NCBI GenBank assembly: GCA_022578605.1
Contig: MU394055.1
Span: forward strand, 934,902 to 998,901
Source of the DNA: Camillea tinctor
Lineage: Eukaryota > Ascomycota > Sordariomycetes > Xylariales > Xylariaceae
DNA length: 64,000 nucleotides
Direction of reading: 5' to 3'
Below are positions 22,747 through 34,861 of this stretch, piece after piece. The translations under genes and the position numbers were made by a program. Below the pieces are notes generated by a model. The model saw only the letters and a program-made list of their open reading frames with translations, ran no database searches and was not told where the DNA came from. How positions within the stretch are numbered: the stretch's first letter is position 1; every line of letters starts with the position of its first letter.

Positions 22747-24721
22747 CTAATATGATTCCACCTGCCGCCGGGTCGCCCTCCGCCGCCCAAGGGTATCCCA
22801 CCGCTCCGCCTGTGTCCCGAACTCAGGCGGCAACCCCGCCAGCCTCCGGCTCGCGCGTGTCTTCTCGTACACTTTTTTCTGTGGCGGCTGCTGCTGCCTC
22901 CCCTTTCTTCCCCGTACCACACGATCCTTCTTAACCTCAACACTAGGTCCCTCATCACTACGCCGTCCCTCAGCCCGCGAGACCTTTTCCACCGCTAACC
23001 GGGATCTCTCCGCAGCTTCCTGTCTGCGCAACAGCCCCCTCGTAACGATTCGCCTCGGTGGCGACTGTGGTGGCGGCTCCACACCCCCTACTCCCTCACC
23101 AGACTCCCTCTCCTCCATAAGCGCAAACTGCTCCCTCACCCACCGCACCAACAATCCCTGCCCTTCCAGCACCCTCTCCTGCGCCTCGCACGCCTCCCCC
23201 GCCTCCCGCCGCCTAACCACCGCCCCCAGCACCTCCCGCGCCGCGCTCAACTCCCTCTGCGCCGCCCCCAGCCGCCGCGTCCGCGCCTGCGCTTCCAGCA
23301 CCGCGTACAGCGGGTTGCGGTGCCGCGGGCCCTCATCGGCCAGCAGCTCCTGCACGCGGTCCTCCGCGCGCGCGACCGCGTCCCGCGCCCGCCGCTCCTC
23401 GCCCACGGAGTAGCTTGTCTCGCCGGAGAGGCGGGCCTGGCGGCGGCGCAGGTGCGCGAGCACGGCGGCGTGGCGCGCCTGCTGCAGCGTCTCGTAGAGC
23501 AGGTACTCGCCCCAGGTGGTGCGGGCGTCCTGCAGCGCGGGCGACGGGTGCAGGTGGATGTTCGCCGGGGCCAGGCGCGCGCGCGCGGCTGCGGCGTAGC
23601 CTGCGAAGCTTTCGGCGCCCCCTTCTTGCTGCGCCCAGAACGCGCTGTCGCGCGCGCGCGTGCGCTCGAGAGACGCCCATTCGCTTCGGAAGTAGCGGCT
23701 GGGATCCTGCTCAATGTGCAGGAGGAGCTCGGCTTCGCGCATGCGGACCATTCTGGCAGGGTGGGTTAGAAGGAGGTGTATTAGGGGTATGCGGGTAATA
23801 TGGTTTTGGCATGATATCCTGGGGATTATACATCCCGGCCTAGAAAAGCAACCCCAATTCCTATCCTCACCCACAAGACAGGACTAAAATAGGGGGTTAA
23901 AGACAACACTGCTCCTCCTCTCTCCCCTCCTCATTTCACGTATAAATTAAATAAAAGCAAATCAAACCTTCACTTACTGACTAGTCCGCATAGCCGCATG
24001 CGCAAAATGCTCCTCCTCAGCATCATAAATGCCCCGGCGCGTGCGCTGCCAGCGCTGGAAATCCTGCCACCGCCGCAGCTGCTTGAAGTACACGTTCCAG
24101 TCCAGCGACCGCCCGTCGGGCAGGTGCTGCCACGGCCGCAGCATGGAGCGGTACTCGTCTGGGTTTCGGAATACTTTGGGCAGTAGGGCGATGGGGTAGG
24201 GGGGCCGCCCGCCGAGGGACAGGAGGTCGGCGTGGCAGATACGCTCGAAGCGCAGGTTCTCGTCTTCGGCGGCGGCGGCGGTGGGTGTGAGGTTAGGGTT
24301 GAGTTCGTGTTCTTGCGATGGTGGTGGTGCTGGTGGTAGTCGGGGTGGCTGCTCTGGCTGGTCTGACACGACCCCCTTTCCGGCCTTTGAGATCTTGACG
24401 AGCCGGGTGGCGAGCTCGGCGGCGTCCACGGGGCGGGATTGTGTCGCATCGATCGCTTTCTGGGCTGCAGATCTGTAGCTCCTGTTAGCGATCAGGACTG
24501 AAGGTCCATTTTTCTTGTTGCCTCATGAAATGATGTTACCTGAAGCGCTGCGCGAGGCTGTCTCTCTGGGCTTTCGGCAGATCATCCCATCCTTCTAACT
24601 GGAAATTAAAATTCCCATCCGGACGGCGATGCTCTTCAAGGTACTGGATAAGCTCTGCTTCGCTAAAGGACTGAATATCGTCAACCGATACTTTCGGGGT
24701 TGCGTGCTCGAGAATCTGCAT
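22747..24721 (-). CDS. GC-rich conserved fungal protein with coiled-coil, unknown function
   Basis: No named family, though the arrangement resembles unnamed proteins common in filamentous ascomycetes. Exons 24540-24721, 23978-24472 and 22747-23752 give 560 residues, with strong splice sites (GTAAGT in the second intron). The N-terminal part contains SEAELIQYLEEHRRPDG. The middle has a Trp-rich block (LDWNVYFKQLRRWQDFQRW), and then come long Arg/Ala/Glu-rich helices that look like coiled coils. The C-terminus is basic (RGRKGRQQQPPQKK and an RRR patch), compatible with nuclear location. GC in exon 3 is very high against AT-rich flanks. An open stretch without ATG lies upstream of 24721, so an extra 5' exon is possible. 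Confidence 0.7.
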
Positions 24722-27467
24722 CTTGCCGTTGCGCAACTCAGTTGACTTAGGGACAAGATGAGTCCAAGTGTCGAGTTGAGGTTCCCCAGATCCACCTCTT
24801 CATTCTGTTGGATTCTTTGTCAAGGCTCTCCATATCCTCAGGCAGCAGTTAATGCAGGTATCACAGGCTTTTTTCCGAACAAGATGTAAGTTGTTGTCAA
24901 TGAATCGCACGTGAATGTGTTTGTAGGTATGTGGAAGCCGAATGCGGAAGTACTATTGGTACTATATCTCCGGTGAGGGAGTACGGCCCCCATTCCAAGC
25001 TCTGTCGTACAACTCCTGACTCGGAATAAAGGTATTGATGGAATATTGAAACTCCTCAACAGTTAATTGATATATAGGAACTATATAATTACATGGGACT
25101 CAGATTGCATTGTAACCTTTTAGTTGGTTTGCGTGCCCTGGTGTAAGCTGAAGTGGTCTTGGTTACTAGCTTCAACTTATAAGTTACATGATCATGTCTG
25201 GTGTTGCTATATCAATGTATACTGTGAAGTCTACCTAGGTAAACTCAACTTTATTAGAGCTAACATCAAACTGTTTCTAGTAGTACTAGTTTTGTTCGTG
25301 AATGATTGACGATGATAAACGGTAATAACCTACCTATTCATGTTATGACAAGAAGATTGCTTTCTTGGAGAACATGGAACAGGAACTATTGATGTTCCTA
25401 TGCAAGATTCCGTTCTGAAGTGTTGCTTTTTTATACTAAGACCCGATTCAATTGACACATGAATTTAGATTGTATTTAATTGGCTTAGGTGACCTATTAT
25501 TAGACCAACATGTTTATTGCATTGCTTCATCGGTTATGTTCGCCAATTCTGGCATACAAAGATGATATGATGTCATCTGCCTTGTTGGTTACTCCATTCC
25601 AATGCTTTCTCGTTCCAACTCTCCAACAGCAGGACGTGGACAAGAAAGAAAAAGCCCCCACCCGCCACTTGTTGGCCCAAACTGTTAACCAAGGTAAGTT
25701 TATAAGTTATATTGCATTGATAACCTGCATTGTACGCATATCGGTTAAATCACCGGAGCCCTACGAGGAGGTACCAATTGATCAATAGAATCGGTCAGCG
25801 ATTCTGACTATGACCTATCAGAACCACAAATCATCATCCTAGATAAAAAAAAAAGTAGACGAAAGGAGAACCACGGAAAAGAGCGCATCCGGTGGCTCTG
25901 CTAAAACGATAAAAAAAAAAAAAAAGATAAAAATAGGTAGATTATATCGAAGGGGAGAGAAAGGAAAACGGTTGGTTTAGGTATTTATTACGCAAAACAA
26001 TTGGTCTCAGATAATGTAATGGAATTGACTTCTTTCTGTTTCCAACCCCCATGAAAACCCACGTTTCTGGGGGAAGGCCGTAAGAAAAAAAAAGAAGACT
26101 AATAAGAAAACCCACGAAAGTGCTTCTGCATCTGATGCGTCACATTGCCTAAAAGCCGCTTAGACTATTTGTAGTTAGAAAATAATCAGGGTTTCTAGTG
26201 TAAGGTAGAGAAAACGTAAAAGAAAAAACCAATCGCTTCTTTGGATTGGATTATGTGTTGCTTGCATATCAGTATCTAGGTAGGTAATGTAGCGGTGGAC
26301 TTTCTTTTCTTTTTTTTCCCCCCTTTTTCTTCCCCTTTCCCTTTTATGCTAGGCTAGTCAACAACTTTCGGCTTCTTAGGGTATTAGAGGTGGAAACCTG
26401 GGGAGTATGTACTGGTTTCCCCCTTTGGTGAAAAGGATCACGGAGTACCTCATCTCGAATTGACGGATCCCACCGATCCGATCCGAGATTCTGCCCAGCC
26501 TCACAGCCCCGAAAGGACCGAGAACCTACTTACCTGTTACCTAACGACATGCCGCGGTATAGGCGCGTAAATCCTGTATGTTTCTGCCCTGGGCTGTAGG
26601 TAATGCGCATGTATGTACGTATGTATGTATGTATGTATGTATGTATGTATGCATGTAGATATGTATAATGAGTGACCCATTGCGGAGAGAGAGGGAGCGA
26701 GAGAGAGAGCGGTCTCCATCGTATATCCTCTTACCGCAATTTCATTGGGAGCCGCATCTCCGCCTCCATGCTGTTTCTATCGAATCTATCTACGACTATC
26801 GGCAAGCAGGTATCCGTAAGATCGGCCGGCTCGTCTCATTGGCAAGCGCACATACCGGATTGTCGGTTATCGACTGGGGATGATCGGGTTTTGATAACAA
26901 TATTTCCCTGCACGACAACAGCACGCCACTGTGCTTAGGAGGAAAACCTCGTCCAGTCATATTTTATCGCGCTCAGGGTTCATGCTTGGTCGTTCGCCAT
27001 AGAGGAGCCGTCTTGGCAATGGCGGGACAGTTGTTGTTCCTTATCTCCCGGGTATTCACTTTGACTTACTTACTTGCTGCCGTCCTTCCCTGATCGCCAG
27101 CTTCCTAGTGAATCTTTGAGTATGCGGGGGGGCTCTAGTATCTGTTAGAATATGTACGGCCACCTGGCCATGCATGTAATGGCCGGTATCATTACTGCAA
27201 ATGGGCAGTTTGGTCCTTCCAGTCAGTCGGGACAGGTCTAGATGTCATTGTTCAACCAGACTCTATCTGCTCTCCTGGTCTCTCTTGCTGGCTGCTGATT
27301 TGCTAGTGAGAAGATATGAGTTGACCTCGGTTGCCTCTTATGCTGCGACCAGCCCTTAAATAGGTGCCTTCTCCTGGATCGTTTTGTTTTACCATCAACA
27401 TTTCTGCCTTGCCTTATGATCAAGTTCAAACGTTGATCTGATTTCACTGAAGTAGACATCGCATACT
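24722..27467. other. Large intergenic region with microsatellites
   Basis: 2.7 kb, AT-rich to mixed. A (GTAT)n tetranucleotide repeat runs from about 26611 to 26650, a (GA)n-like tract lies at about 26683-26712, and there are T/C-rich and poly-A stretches near 25840-25930 and 26300-26345. The right end must contain the MATE gene promoter. No coding exon is supported. Confidence 0.55.
26611..26650. repeat. (GTAT)n tetranucleotide microsatellite
   Basis: About ten copies of GTAT with one variant (GTAC), seen directly; a short purine-rich (GA)n-like tract follows some 35 bases later. Confidence 0.9.
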
Positions 27468-29024
27468 ATGGCGGACTCGTCACCTTCGCCGACGTTGACG
27501 CCGGTCACTGAACAGTCAGATTTCCCGGACGAATCGAGCGCCCTGCTTCCAAAGCCTCCATCAAGTCAACTACAAGATGATGGCACCCCACGGTACCGGC
27601 AATGGCTTTTCGAGATATGGCTCCTGACTAAAGCTGCGATTCCTGTGATATTGGCATATACCCTCCAAAACAGTCTGCAGACCATATCGGTGCTAATCGT
27701 GGGTCGACTGTCCCCAGAGGCGCTTGCCACGGCCGCCTTCTCGTACATGTTCGCCATGGCAACGGCCTGGTTGGTGGCTTTGGGTGGCACAACAGCACTC
27801 GACACACTTGCATCAAGTAGCTTCACTGGGTCGCAAAATAAACACGACTTAGGCGTGTTGTTACAACGCGGCATCCTGGTACTCACATTCCTGTACGGTA
27901 TTGTTGCAGTGATATGGGGGTTCTCGGAGTCCATTTTCCGGGCTCTGGGGCAAGAAGAATTTATTTGTGTCCAGAGCTCCAAGTTCTTGCATATATTGAT
28001 CCCAGGTGGGCTGGGATATGTCTGGTTCGAGGCGATGAAGAAATACCTGCAAGCACAGGAGATTTACCGTCCTGGTACCTATGTTCTTGTGATAACTTCA
28101 CCACTCAATGCCCTTCTCAATTGGCTATTGGTTCATAAACTGGAACTAGGCTTGTATGGAGCACCGATTGCTACCGGCATATCATACTGGCTGTCATTCC
28201 TTCTTCTGGTTGCCTACGCAGCGTTTGTCCGTGGCCACGAATGTTGGGGTGGCTTTGCGCCTCGTCGAGCGCTGGCACATCTTTGGCCTTTTACCCGTCT
28301 TGCCTTACTGGGATTCATTCACGTGGGCACAGAATGGTGGGCCTTTGAGATCGTAGCTCTAGCTGCGGGTCGACTCGGTACGATTCCTCTCGCCGCACAG
28401 TCCGTCATCATGACTGCTGATCAGGTGATCAATACGGTTCCCTTCGGCCTGGGCGTTGCGGCATCAGCCCGGATTGGTAACCTTCTCGGTGCACAGAAAG
28501 CCAGAGAAGCTGAGCGGGCGGCCCACTGTGCAGCGATACTCTCGGCAATACTTGGCGCAAGCATTCTCGCGGTATTGACGGGCACTAAAGACATTTTTGG
28601 TAGAATCTTCAATGACGACGAACGTGTTGTTCGTCTTGTGGCAGAGGTGATGCCATATGTGGCACTGTTCCAGATTGCAGACGGGCTGAACGGGAGTTGC
28701 GGCGGCGTCCTCAGGGGAATGGGACGTCAGTGGGTTGGGGCATTGGTGAATCTCATTAGTTACTATGGTGGCGCATTGCCGATGGGCATCTATCTTGCCT
28801 TCCACGGCTGGGGACTCCAGGGCTTGTGGTTCGGGAATTGCGTTGCTCTGTACATCGTCGGCGTCCTCGAGTGGGTGATCGTCGGCCTCAGCAACTGGGA
28901 CAAGGAAACGCAAAGAGCCCTGGATAGGCTAGTGGCTGGTGGTGTTGGCCTGAGCCAACATGACGATGATTATGATACCCATATTAGCCCCGAAGGAGAC
29001 AGGCTAACGCGGGGTGAGGTATAA
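27468..29024 (+). CDS. MATE family efflux transporter
   Basis: Intronless, 518 residues. A cytosolic N-terminus of about 50 residues precedes roughly twelve hydrophobic segments arranged as two MatE repeats, with the linker at about residue 260. Family signatures include the first-helix region AAIPVILAYTLQNSLQTISV, the run FGLGVAASARIGNLLGA typical of the second repeat, and GVLRGMGRQWVGALVN near the end. The protein should sit in the plasma or vacuolar membrane and export organic cations or metabolites in exchange for H+ or Na+. The substrate cannot be told from sequence. No biosynthetic gene is adjacent, so I see no cluster role. Confidence 0.93.
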   Translation: MADSSPSPTLTPVTEQSDFPDESSALLPKPPSSQLQDDGTPRYRQWLFEIWLLTKAAIPVILAYTLQNSLQTISVLIVGRLSPEALATAAFSYMFAMATAWLVALGGTTALDTLASSSFTGSQNKHDLGVLLQRGILVLTFLYGIVAVIWGFSESIFRALGQEEFICVQSSKFLHILIPGGLGYVWFEAMKKYLQAQEIYRPGTYVLVITSPLNALLNWLLVHKLELGLYGAPIATGISYWLSFLLLVAYAAFVRGHECWGGFAPRRALAHLWPFTRLALLGFIHVGTEWWAFEIVALAAGRLGTIPLAAQSVIMTADQVINTVPFGLGVAASARIGNLLGAQKAREAERAAHCAAILSAILGASILAVLTGTKDIFGRIFNDDERVVRLVAEVMPYVALFQIADGLNGSCGGVLRGMGRQWVGALVNLISYYGGALPMGIYLAFHGWGLQGLWFGNCVALYIVGVLEWVIVGLSNWDKETQRALDRLVAGGVGLSQHDDDYDTHISPEGDRLTRGEV

Positions 29025-31163
29025 AAAAACTCGGTGGCTAAGGCGAGGCTGATAAAATATGAGCTGAATGCCGAATATGTATTATAGTGATGGATCTGTT
29101 TATATCTTGCTGCTCAGTGCCTAGACCTAGGTAGGCAGGTAGGAAGGGACAAGGTGACATAGTAAAGTGTAGATATGTGCGTGTAAGTTAGCAGTGATAC
29201 CTTTGGTAGGTTGCTGGGATCATTTCTTGCATGGCGAGATTTTAGAGCTGCAACCTGAAATCCAGTTTCATGGGCCGAGATATTCAATATTGCTGTGTAT
29301 GTAGTGTACTAAGCACTGTCGATCTTTCATCCGTTGTTTATACGTATGCCTATAATAGGAGTTTCTATAACGTCCAGAAACCGGATTTTCGATTTGGGGT
29401 TTTCAAGTTGGGGGATCCCCGTCTAATGGTCTTATCAGTTGCTGTGCCGGTTCACCGGGTTGCGATTGTTTACTTTGTTTTAGAAGTGTCCATATGCACA
29501 CTTATGTTAATACCAATAGTATCTATGTTGATGTCAACATCAATGTCAAAAACTGCTCTTCTCAACATGAAGCTGGTCTTTGGGTTCGGTAACCTCGTTT
29601 TATCGACTTGGCTAGATTACAGGTACTATACATATAATATGTAGATCCACAATGTAATACGCGTACCCGGTATTGGTGTCGTGGTGCCATGACAAGACTA
29701 CATAATAGGTAGGGCTTAGTCGCATGTGTAAGTGGTGGTCTGTTAATGGGAAAGACGCGTAGGTTTGAGTGGCTATGGGGGAGAGCGCGGCTAGTTTCAG
29801 AAGAAAGCTTCATGGGAACCCCTCCAGCGGTTGCTGGGTCAAAATTCAGTGCAACATGAACCAATCGATAAGTGTGGGGCATTCTACATACAGCAATCTC
29901 ACTTACTAGTCACTGGCTGCGGGTACCCTGCAGGGGTTTTTGACTTTGTAACCCAGGACCGCGCTAGACTTGGCATGAGTGCAGCGTGGGTGGCCAGTCA
30001 ACCATGAGCCACCGAGATTCGCAAGCTTGCCGCCGGCCGCTGGTTTGGTTGTTGGAAGCAGGCTGGGGAAAAATGAAATAAAAATGCATATCACACACTT
30101 CAATATTTACTTCCCTACATTTACCAGAACTTCAATCCCAATACAACTCCTCATAAGTAAGTTTATTTATCCACCTTGAAGTTTAGGTACCTAAGTTGTT
30201 TGAAAGAAAACAAAAAAAAAATACGGCCACAGCTTGGTACCTGGCAGTAGATACCTGCCAGTTATAGATCGGCTAATCAAATCTAGGCTTAATTCGCTGC
30301 ACGTAACGCCTAAACCAGCCAAAAAAGTGAGGTCATAGCTTCTTCATCCCACAAGTTGCAGCTTCCCAAAGCCGCCGATCACCAGACCCATCGGCATTCG
30401 AGTCTTTCGATTAATACGGAAACTGGCAGGAATCGCCGCAAAGAAAGAGAAAGAACGAGAGGGGACAGAACCAGCCAGGTCCTGGTAGAGATTAGATCGA
30501 CCCTTGGAGAAATCCCACCATCAACCTTTTTTTTTCTCTCCATCTTCCATCATAACACTTCTTTTAACTTATACATACACATACACACAAGCAGACAACA
30601 CACAACACATATCAGCAACATCAGCAACAGCAACGCGGAAGGAGAGAGAGGAAAAAACAATTGTTGTTCTCCGGGTGAACAATAAAAATACAAGGTACAA
30701 TTGAATACAATCCAATTCAACTCAACGCAGAACCTTGCTCGACTAGGATAAACATTGGAAGTCTTACACACCCCTCCGAACCCAACCAACCAACCCTGTT
30801 ACGTAAATACCTACAGTATAAGCTGTTTTCGAACAGGAGAAAAACAAAGAGATTTCTTTTACCATCTTCCATCAACGATTATAACCATTCAACATCGGAA
30901 CCGGGACAACCAGAGATCAGCAGCTCCTGTCATCGCCAAGCTCTGAGCCATTTTGGTAACACGATCCGTTCCACGATCTCACGATCTAATTCTCCGTAAC
31001 TCCACTACCCAAGCTTCTACGCTACATACCACTGTACATCTCGACAGCCCGAGCTCATCGCATACAAGCATCTTCTTGCCCACAAAACCCCATCTTCACA
31101 CCCATCTATATATAACCTGTCTGTCCGACGAGTGGTCCACCTTGTCGGACACAATCGGCCATC
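29025..31163. other. Intergenic region including long 5' leader of nce102
   Basis: The left part is MATE 3' flank and spacer with one ACCTAGGTAGG element (29125-29143). From about 30350 the sequence becomes A/C-rich and T/C-rich on the plus strand (for example 30560-30620), without coding potential. This suits a long transcribed leader for the strongly expressed nce102 gene. No other gene is supported. Confidence 0.5.
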
Positions 31164-31548
31164 ATGCAGACAGAACTGATCAATTCCGTCCTGCGCCTAG
31201 TGCAGCTGTTATTCGTCCTGCTATCGACCGCATTAATCGGCAATGTCATTGCGACCAACCAAGATGCTGCGCCCTCGGCTACCGCCGCTGTCAACTTCTC
31301 CATGTTCGTATGTGTGCTGTCATGGATCACTGCTCTCTATAGCTTCACCGCACACTTTATCCCCGTCATCGCCATACCCTTGGCCGCATTGGTCCTCGAC
31401 GCCGCTGCTACCCTTTTCACGTTCATCGGTTCTGTCGTTCTATCCGCAAAACTAACTGCTGTCAACTGCGGAAACTGGGTAAGTCATCTCCTTTTCTCCC
31501 CTCTATACACTATACACAGAGACCCCGCGGGGGGGGGGGGGGGGGGGG

Positions 31549-31613
<65 letters not shown>

Positions 31614-31690
31614 CGGGCGGCGCGGGNNNNNNNNNNCAAACAACCCACAACACAAACAACACCACCCCCCCCACCCCCCCCCACCCACCC

Positions 31691-31731
<41 letters not shown>

Positions 31732-31977
31732 TTTTTCTCGTATGTAATAGCTTACTTAGACGGTTCCGTTTTCCCACAGGGCGACGACAAGCTAAGCGAT
31801 TGGATCGCATTTGGTTCTGGTAACGACGAGAAGCGTTGTCGCGAGATCCAGGCCAGCATCGTGTTCATGTGGTTCCTGTTTGGCGCGTTTGCCGGCACCC
31901 TCTTCTTCACTTACCGCGAGTTTCGGCGAGGCAGCGGTTCTATCGGTGGCCCTAGCATGTCCCAGATCGGCGTGTAG
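31164..31977 (+). CDS. nce102: Nce102-like MARVEL-domain eisosome protein
   Basis: A four-helix plasma-membrane protein of the MARVEL / non-classical export family. In yeast, Nce102 organises eisosome (MCC) domains and responds to sphingolipid state. Exons 31164-31478 and 31780-31977 give 170 residues. Helices lie at about residues 5-30, 43-66, 67-98 and 140-160. The luminal loop contains NCGNWGDDKLSDWI and ends KRC, a pair of Cys typical of the family. The C-terminus GGPSMSQIGV is cytosolic. The single intron holds a 10-N gap flanked by long G and C runs, so its true length is unknown. The coding part is unaffected. Confidence 0.93.
31528..31731. other. Assembly gap with G and C homopolymer flanks
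   Basis: Ten Ns at 31627-31636 are preceded by about 85 bases of nearly pure G (31528-31613) and followed by about 65 bases of nearly pure C (31664-31731). The pattern fits sequencing or gap-closure artefact, although a genuine G/C tract that could not be read through is possible. Peptides of poly-Gly or poly-Pro read from here are meaningless. Confidence 0.9.
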
Positions 31978-33040
31978 AGCAGTGAGGGAACCGAGGACAG
32001 TGGCTGGGCATACTTACAACTGCCACTTCTGAGAGGCTATGGCTTAGCGGACGATTGGTGGTAAGGACAACGACGATGATGATGATGATGACGACGATGT
32101 TGGTAATACGAAGTAAGGGGAACGACGGGTTTGTGTTTTCGATTCTACGTGCTGGTAACGAGTGATGTATAGACTACACTACGCTGGGGTCAGCGAGGCG
32201 AAGATGGCGTGACTTTGGCGTTGAGAGGGAACTGAGAGTTTTGGAGGTTATCATGTCTCTGAGTTTTGTATGTTCGATGAAGGGTGAATAGGCGTGCAAG
32301 AGGTATGGATGAGCCTGGTGATCACCTTAGTCTCTGTGGGAACCTTATGACTGTTCTTTTTTTTCTTATACGGGGAGACGCAATGAGATACCACTTCAAT
32401 TCGCAAACATAGACTCGTCTGGGCAGTCTAGCGGCCGAAAGCTTATTTCGTCTATTCGCCACATTCATGTATGTAGATAAAATACACGGATGCTGTGCCT
32501 ATAGGGCATAGCCAATATGATTCTTCAGTTTGCTTTAACCCCTCGCGGTGCTTTAAAGGCGCCGGGTGTGAGAAAGAACTTTTCATGAATATTGAAGAAA
32601 CCCTCCTATGAAACAATCGATTAAAAGGCCAAACGGTTATGATTCATTTTCGAATATTCGAACACTATCAATTAGGTACGCCCTTTTAATATACAAATCC
32701 CATATCTTACTACCTCAGGCACCTATAGAAGAATAAGGATATAATCTAAGGCTAGGTTAAAAAGGGGGGCTGAAAAGAGGGAGGTGGATTAATCACATCA
32801 CGTCTACTCAGGCTCTCTTAGTCAAATATCAATGCGTTTGAAGCCTTCGGGAAATTCTTTGGGTATCATTATTATTATGAGCTACGCAACTACGCGGAAT
32901 CTCTCTGGAGCATTCCCTCTTCTCCGAATTTTCTAGGAGTGACATTATTAAGTACATGATTGTTTGTTGATAGGTAGAACCGTCAGCCTGTGACGATCAG
33001 AACTATCTATAACCGAGCGTAAATCTTTCTTGCGGGCATC
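31978..33040. other. Intergenic region nce102 / MYND gene
   Basis: Convergent 3' flanks. A short (GAT/GAC)n repeat lies at about 32072-32099, just past the nce102 stop, in its probable 3' UTR. It is otherwise AT-rich with nothing recognisable. Confidence 0.55.
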
Positions 33041-34861
33041 TCATGATTTCGACTCCTCTACCAACACGATATCATCTTCGCGACCTAGGGTGGGCGACGA
33101 AGGAATCGGCACACCTTCGTCATCATGATTGTCGCCTGGTTGGCTGTTCGTCGTCGTAGATACGTTCTTCTTGTCGAATTGTTGCGTGACATCCACGCCA
33201 GTCTCTGTGTAGTAGTCCCGGACCTTGCCCTCGTATATGTCGACGAGCCTGATAGACCTCTCATCCGCTTCCAGGTCATCGGTAGAGTGCACCTCCTCGT
33301 CCGTAAGCCACATGTTCTGCATCTGTGCCGCATGCTCCCACGACCTAGTTACCTTAACACCGCCATTAAAGAGTCGAAAGAACCGGAAGAGCCCAAGCTG
33401 GTTGTTCGCATCGACCTCCTTGGCACACGACGTCTTCGCTATAGCCACCGCGGTGTCGTGCGCCGCCTGGTACGTCGCGTCGGGCTGGCGTAGTAAACGG
33501 AAGAACGACTTGTGCTCCCGCAGCACGAACGCCATGACCTCGTTGACGGCCCTCGCCATGACGGCGCGGCGCAGGTGCCTTACCGCAACATGGGGCGAGA
33601 AGAACCCCTCGGCATGCCGGAACTCGCGGCATGCGTGCCCGATCGCCCTCGTCTCGTGCGTGATCTGGTGGCACCGCACCTGCAGGTAGTCGTGCCAGAG
33701 CGCCATCGGCTCCCGCCACCCGTACTGCCGCCCCGCCACGTCGATCACGATCTCGTGCCCCGTCTTCAGCGTCGCCACGAATACCCCGTGCGTCTCGAGC
33801 ATGCTGTACACCGGCCCGTAGCCCCGCCCCACCCGCACCGGCGCCGTGCTCGCGTACCCGAACGCCGCGTTCTTCGGCCGGAAGTGCACCTCCCGGATAT
33901 GGGCGCACTGCGCTGGTAGCGTCAATCTCGTTAGTACCTCCTGCTTAAGATGCGAAAACTAGATCGGAGACTTACTGCGAATGAACATGTTGAGAAAGCT
34001 CCTGCCGGCGGACGTCGCCTGCGTCTGGTGCGGGCCGCGGATGTCGTACAGCGCCGCCGCAGCATGATCCAGGTCGTGGAAGCGGTCCCTCTCGAACGGC
34101 ACCACCATGGAACCGCCGCGCAATATGCGCTCTAGGCAATTGCTCCGGGCAACGTGCACGATCCCGTCCTCATCGGCGCAGATCGTATCCACCGGCCCGT
34201 TGACGTACGTGGCCTCCGCCACGGCATCGTACAGATCGCGCACCAGCCGCGCCGCGCGGTGGAACCGCCGCAGCGGCTGGCACACCTCCCGGTGGTAGCA
34301 CATGTCCGCGGCCTGGCACCCCACGCTGCAGTAGAACGTCACCACCACGGGGTGGCCCCCGCCCTCCGTGATGAGGCACCGGTCGCACCGCAGAGCCGCC
34401 GGCCGCGTCCCGCACTTCGCGCACTGCTGGTGGTTCGACCTGTGCTCGTACAAGTACCGGCAGCGCTCCGGGAACCCGGTGCCCCGCGGCCGCCCCCGCT
34501 GGTCCGGCCGCTCCCCGTCGCGCCGGCCCTCCAGGATCCACTTCAGCAGCGCCAGGTACCGCGCCCGCGGCCGGGTCGCCGCCGTTACGGGCTTGGCGGG
34601 CTGCTCGATGGCGAAGGGCGCGAGACACACTTTTAGGTGGTGCTCCGCTGGGGAGTCACGGTCCTGCTGCACCTGGTGGGCGAGCTCCCAGACGCTGAGC
34701 GCGAGCGGGTCGTGCGTGGGTTGCTGGGGCTGCGCTTGCAGGTATTCGCTTAGGGCGGTGGCGACTATGGTGTTGCGGAGACGGGTGTCTATGATGTCCT
34801 CGTGCAGGCTTGAGAGTTTGCCGAAGAGGGTGTCGATGGGTTCCATCGTGATAGCTTCCAT
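33041..34861 (-). CDS. MYND-type zinc finger protein
   Basis: Exons 33976-34861 and 33041-33912 give 585 residues. The join uses donor A|GTAAGT and acceptor CCAG, with a TACTAAC branch site 18 nt before it. A MYND zinc finger lies at about residues 145-195: CAKCG, RCDRC, then YCSVGC and CYHREVC supply the Cys/His ligands in the right spacing. MYND fingers bind proline-rich peptides in partner proteins. No SET domain is seen, so a methyltransferase role is not supported. The C-terminal half is a conserved-looking alpha/beta region without a domain I can name, followed by an acidic Ser-rich tail. Coding GC is high. An in-frame ATG at 34846 is an alternative start. Confidence 0.85.

Noticed and set aside
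29270..29644. 124-codon frame downstream of the MATE gene
   Set aside because: Hydrophobic but with no splice partners and low-quality composition; it lies in the expected 3' flank.
31484..31823. Open frames of poly-Gly and poly-Pro on both strands
   Set aside because: They arise from the homopolymers around the 10-N gap and include X residues; not genes.
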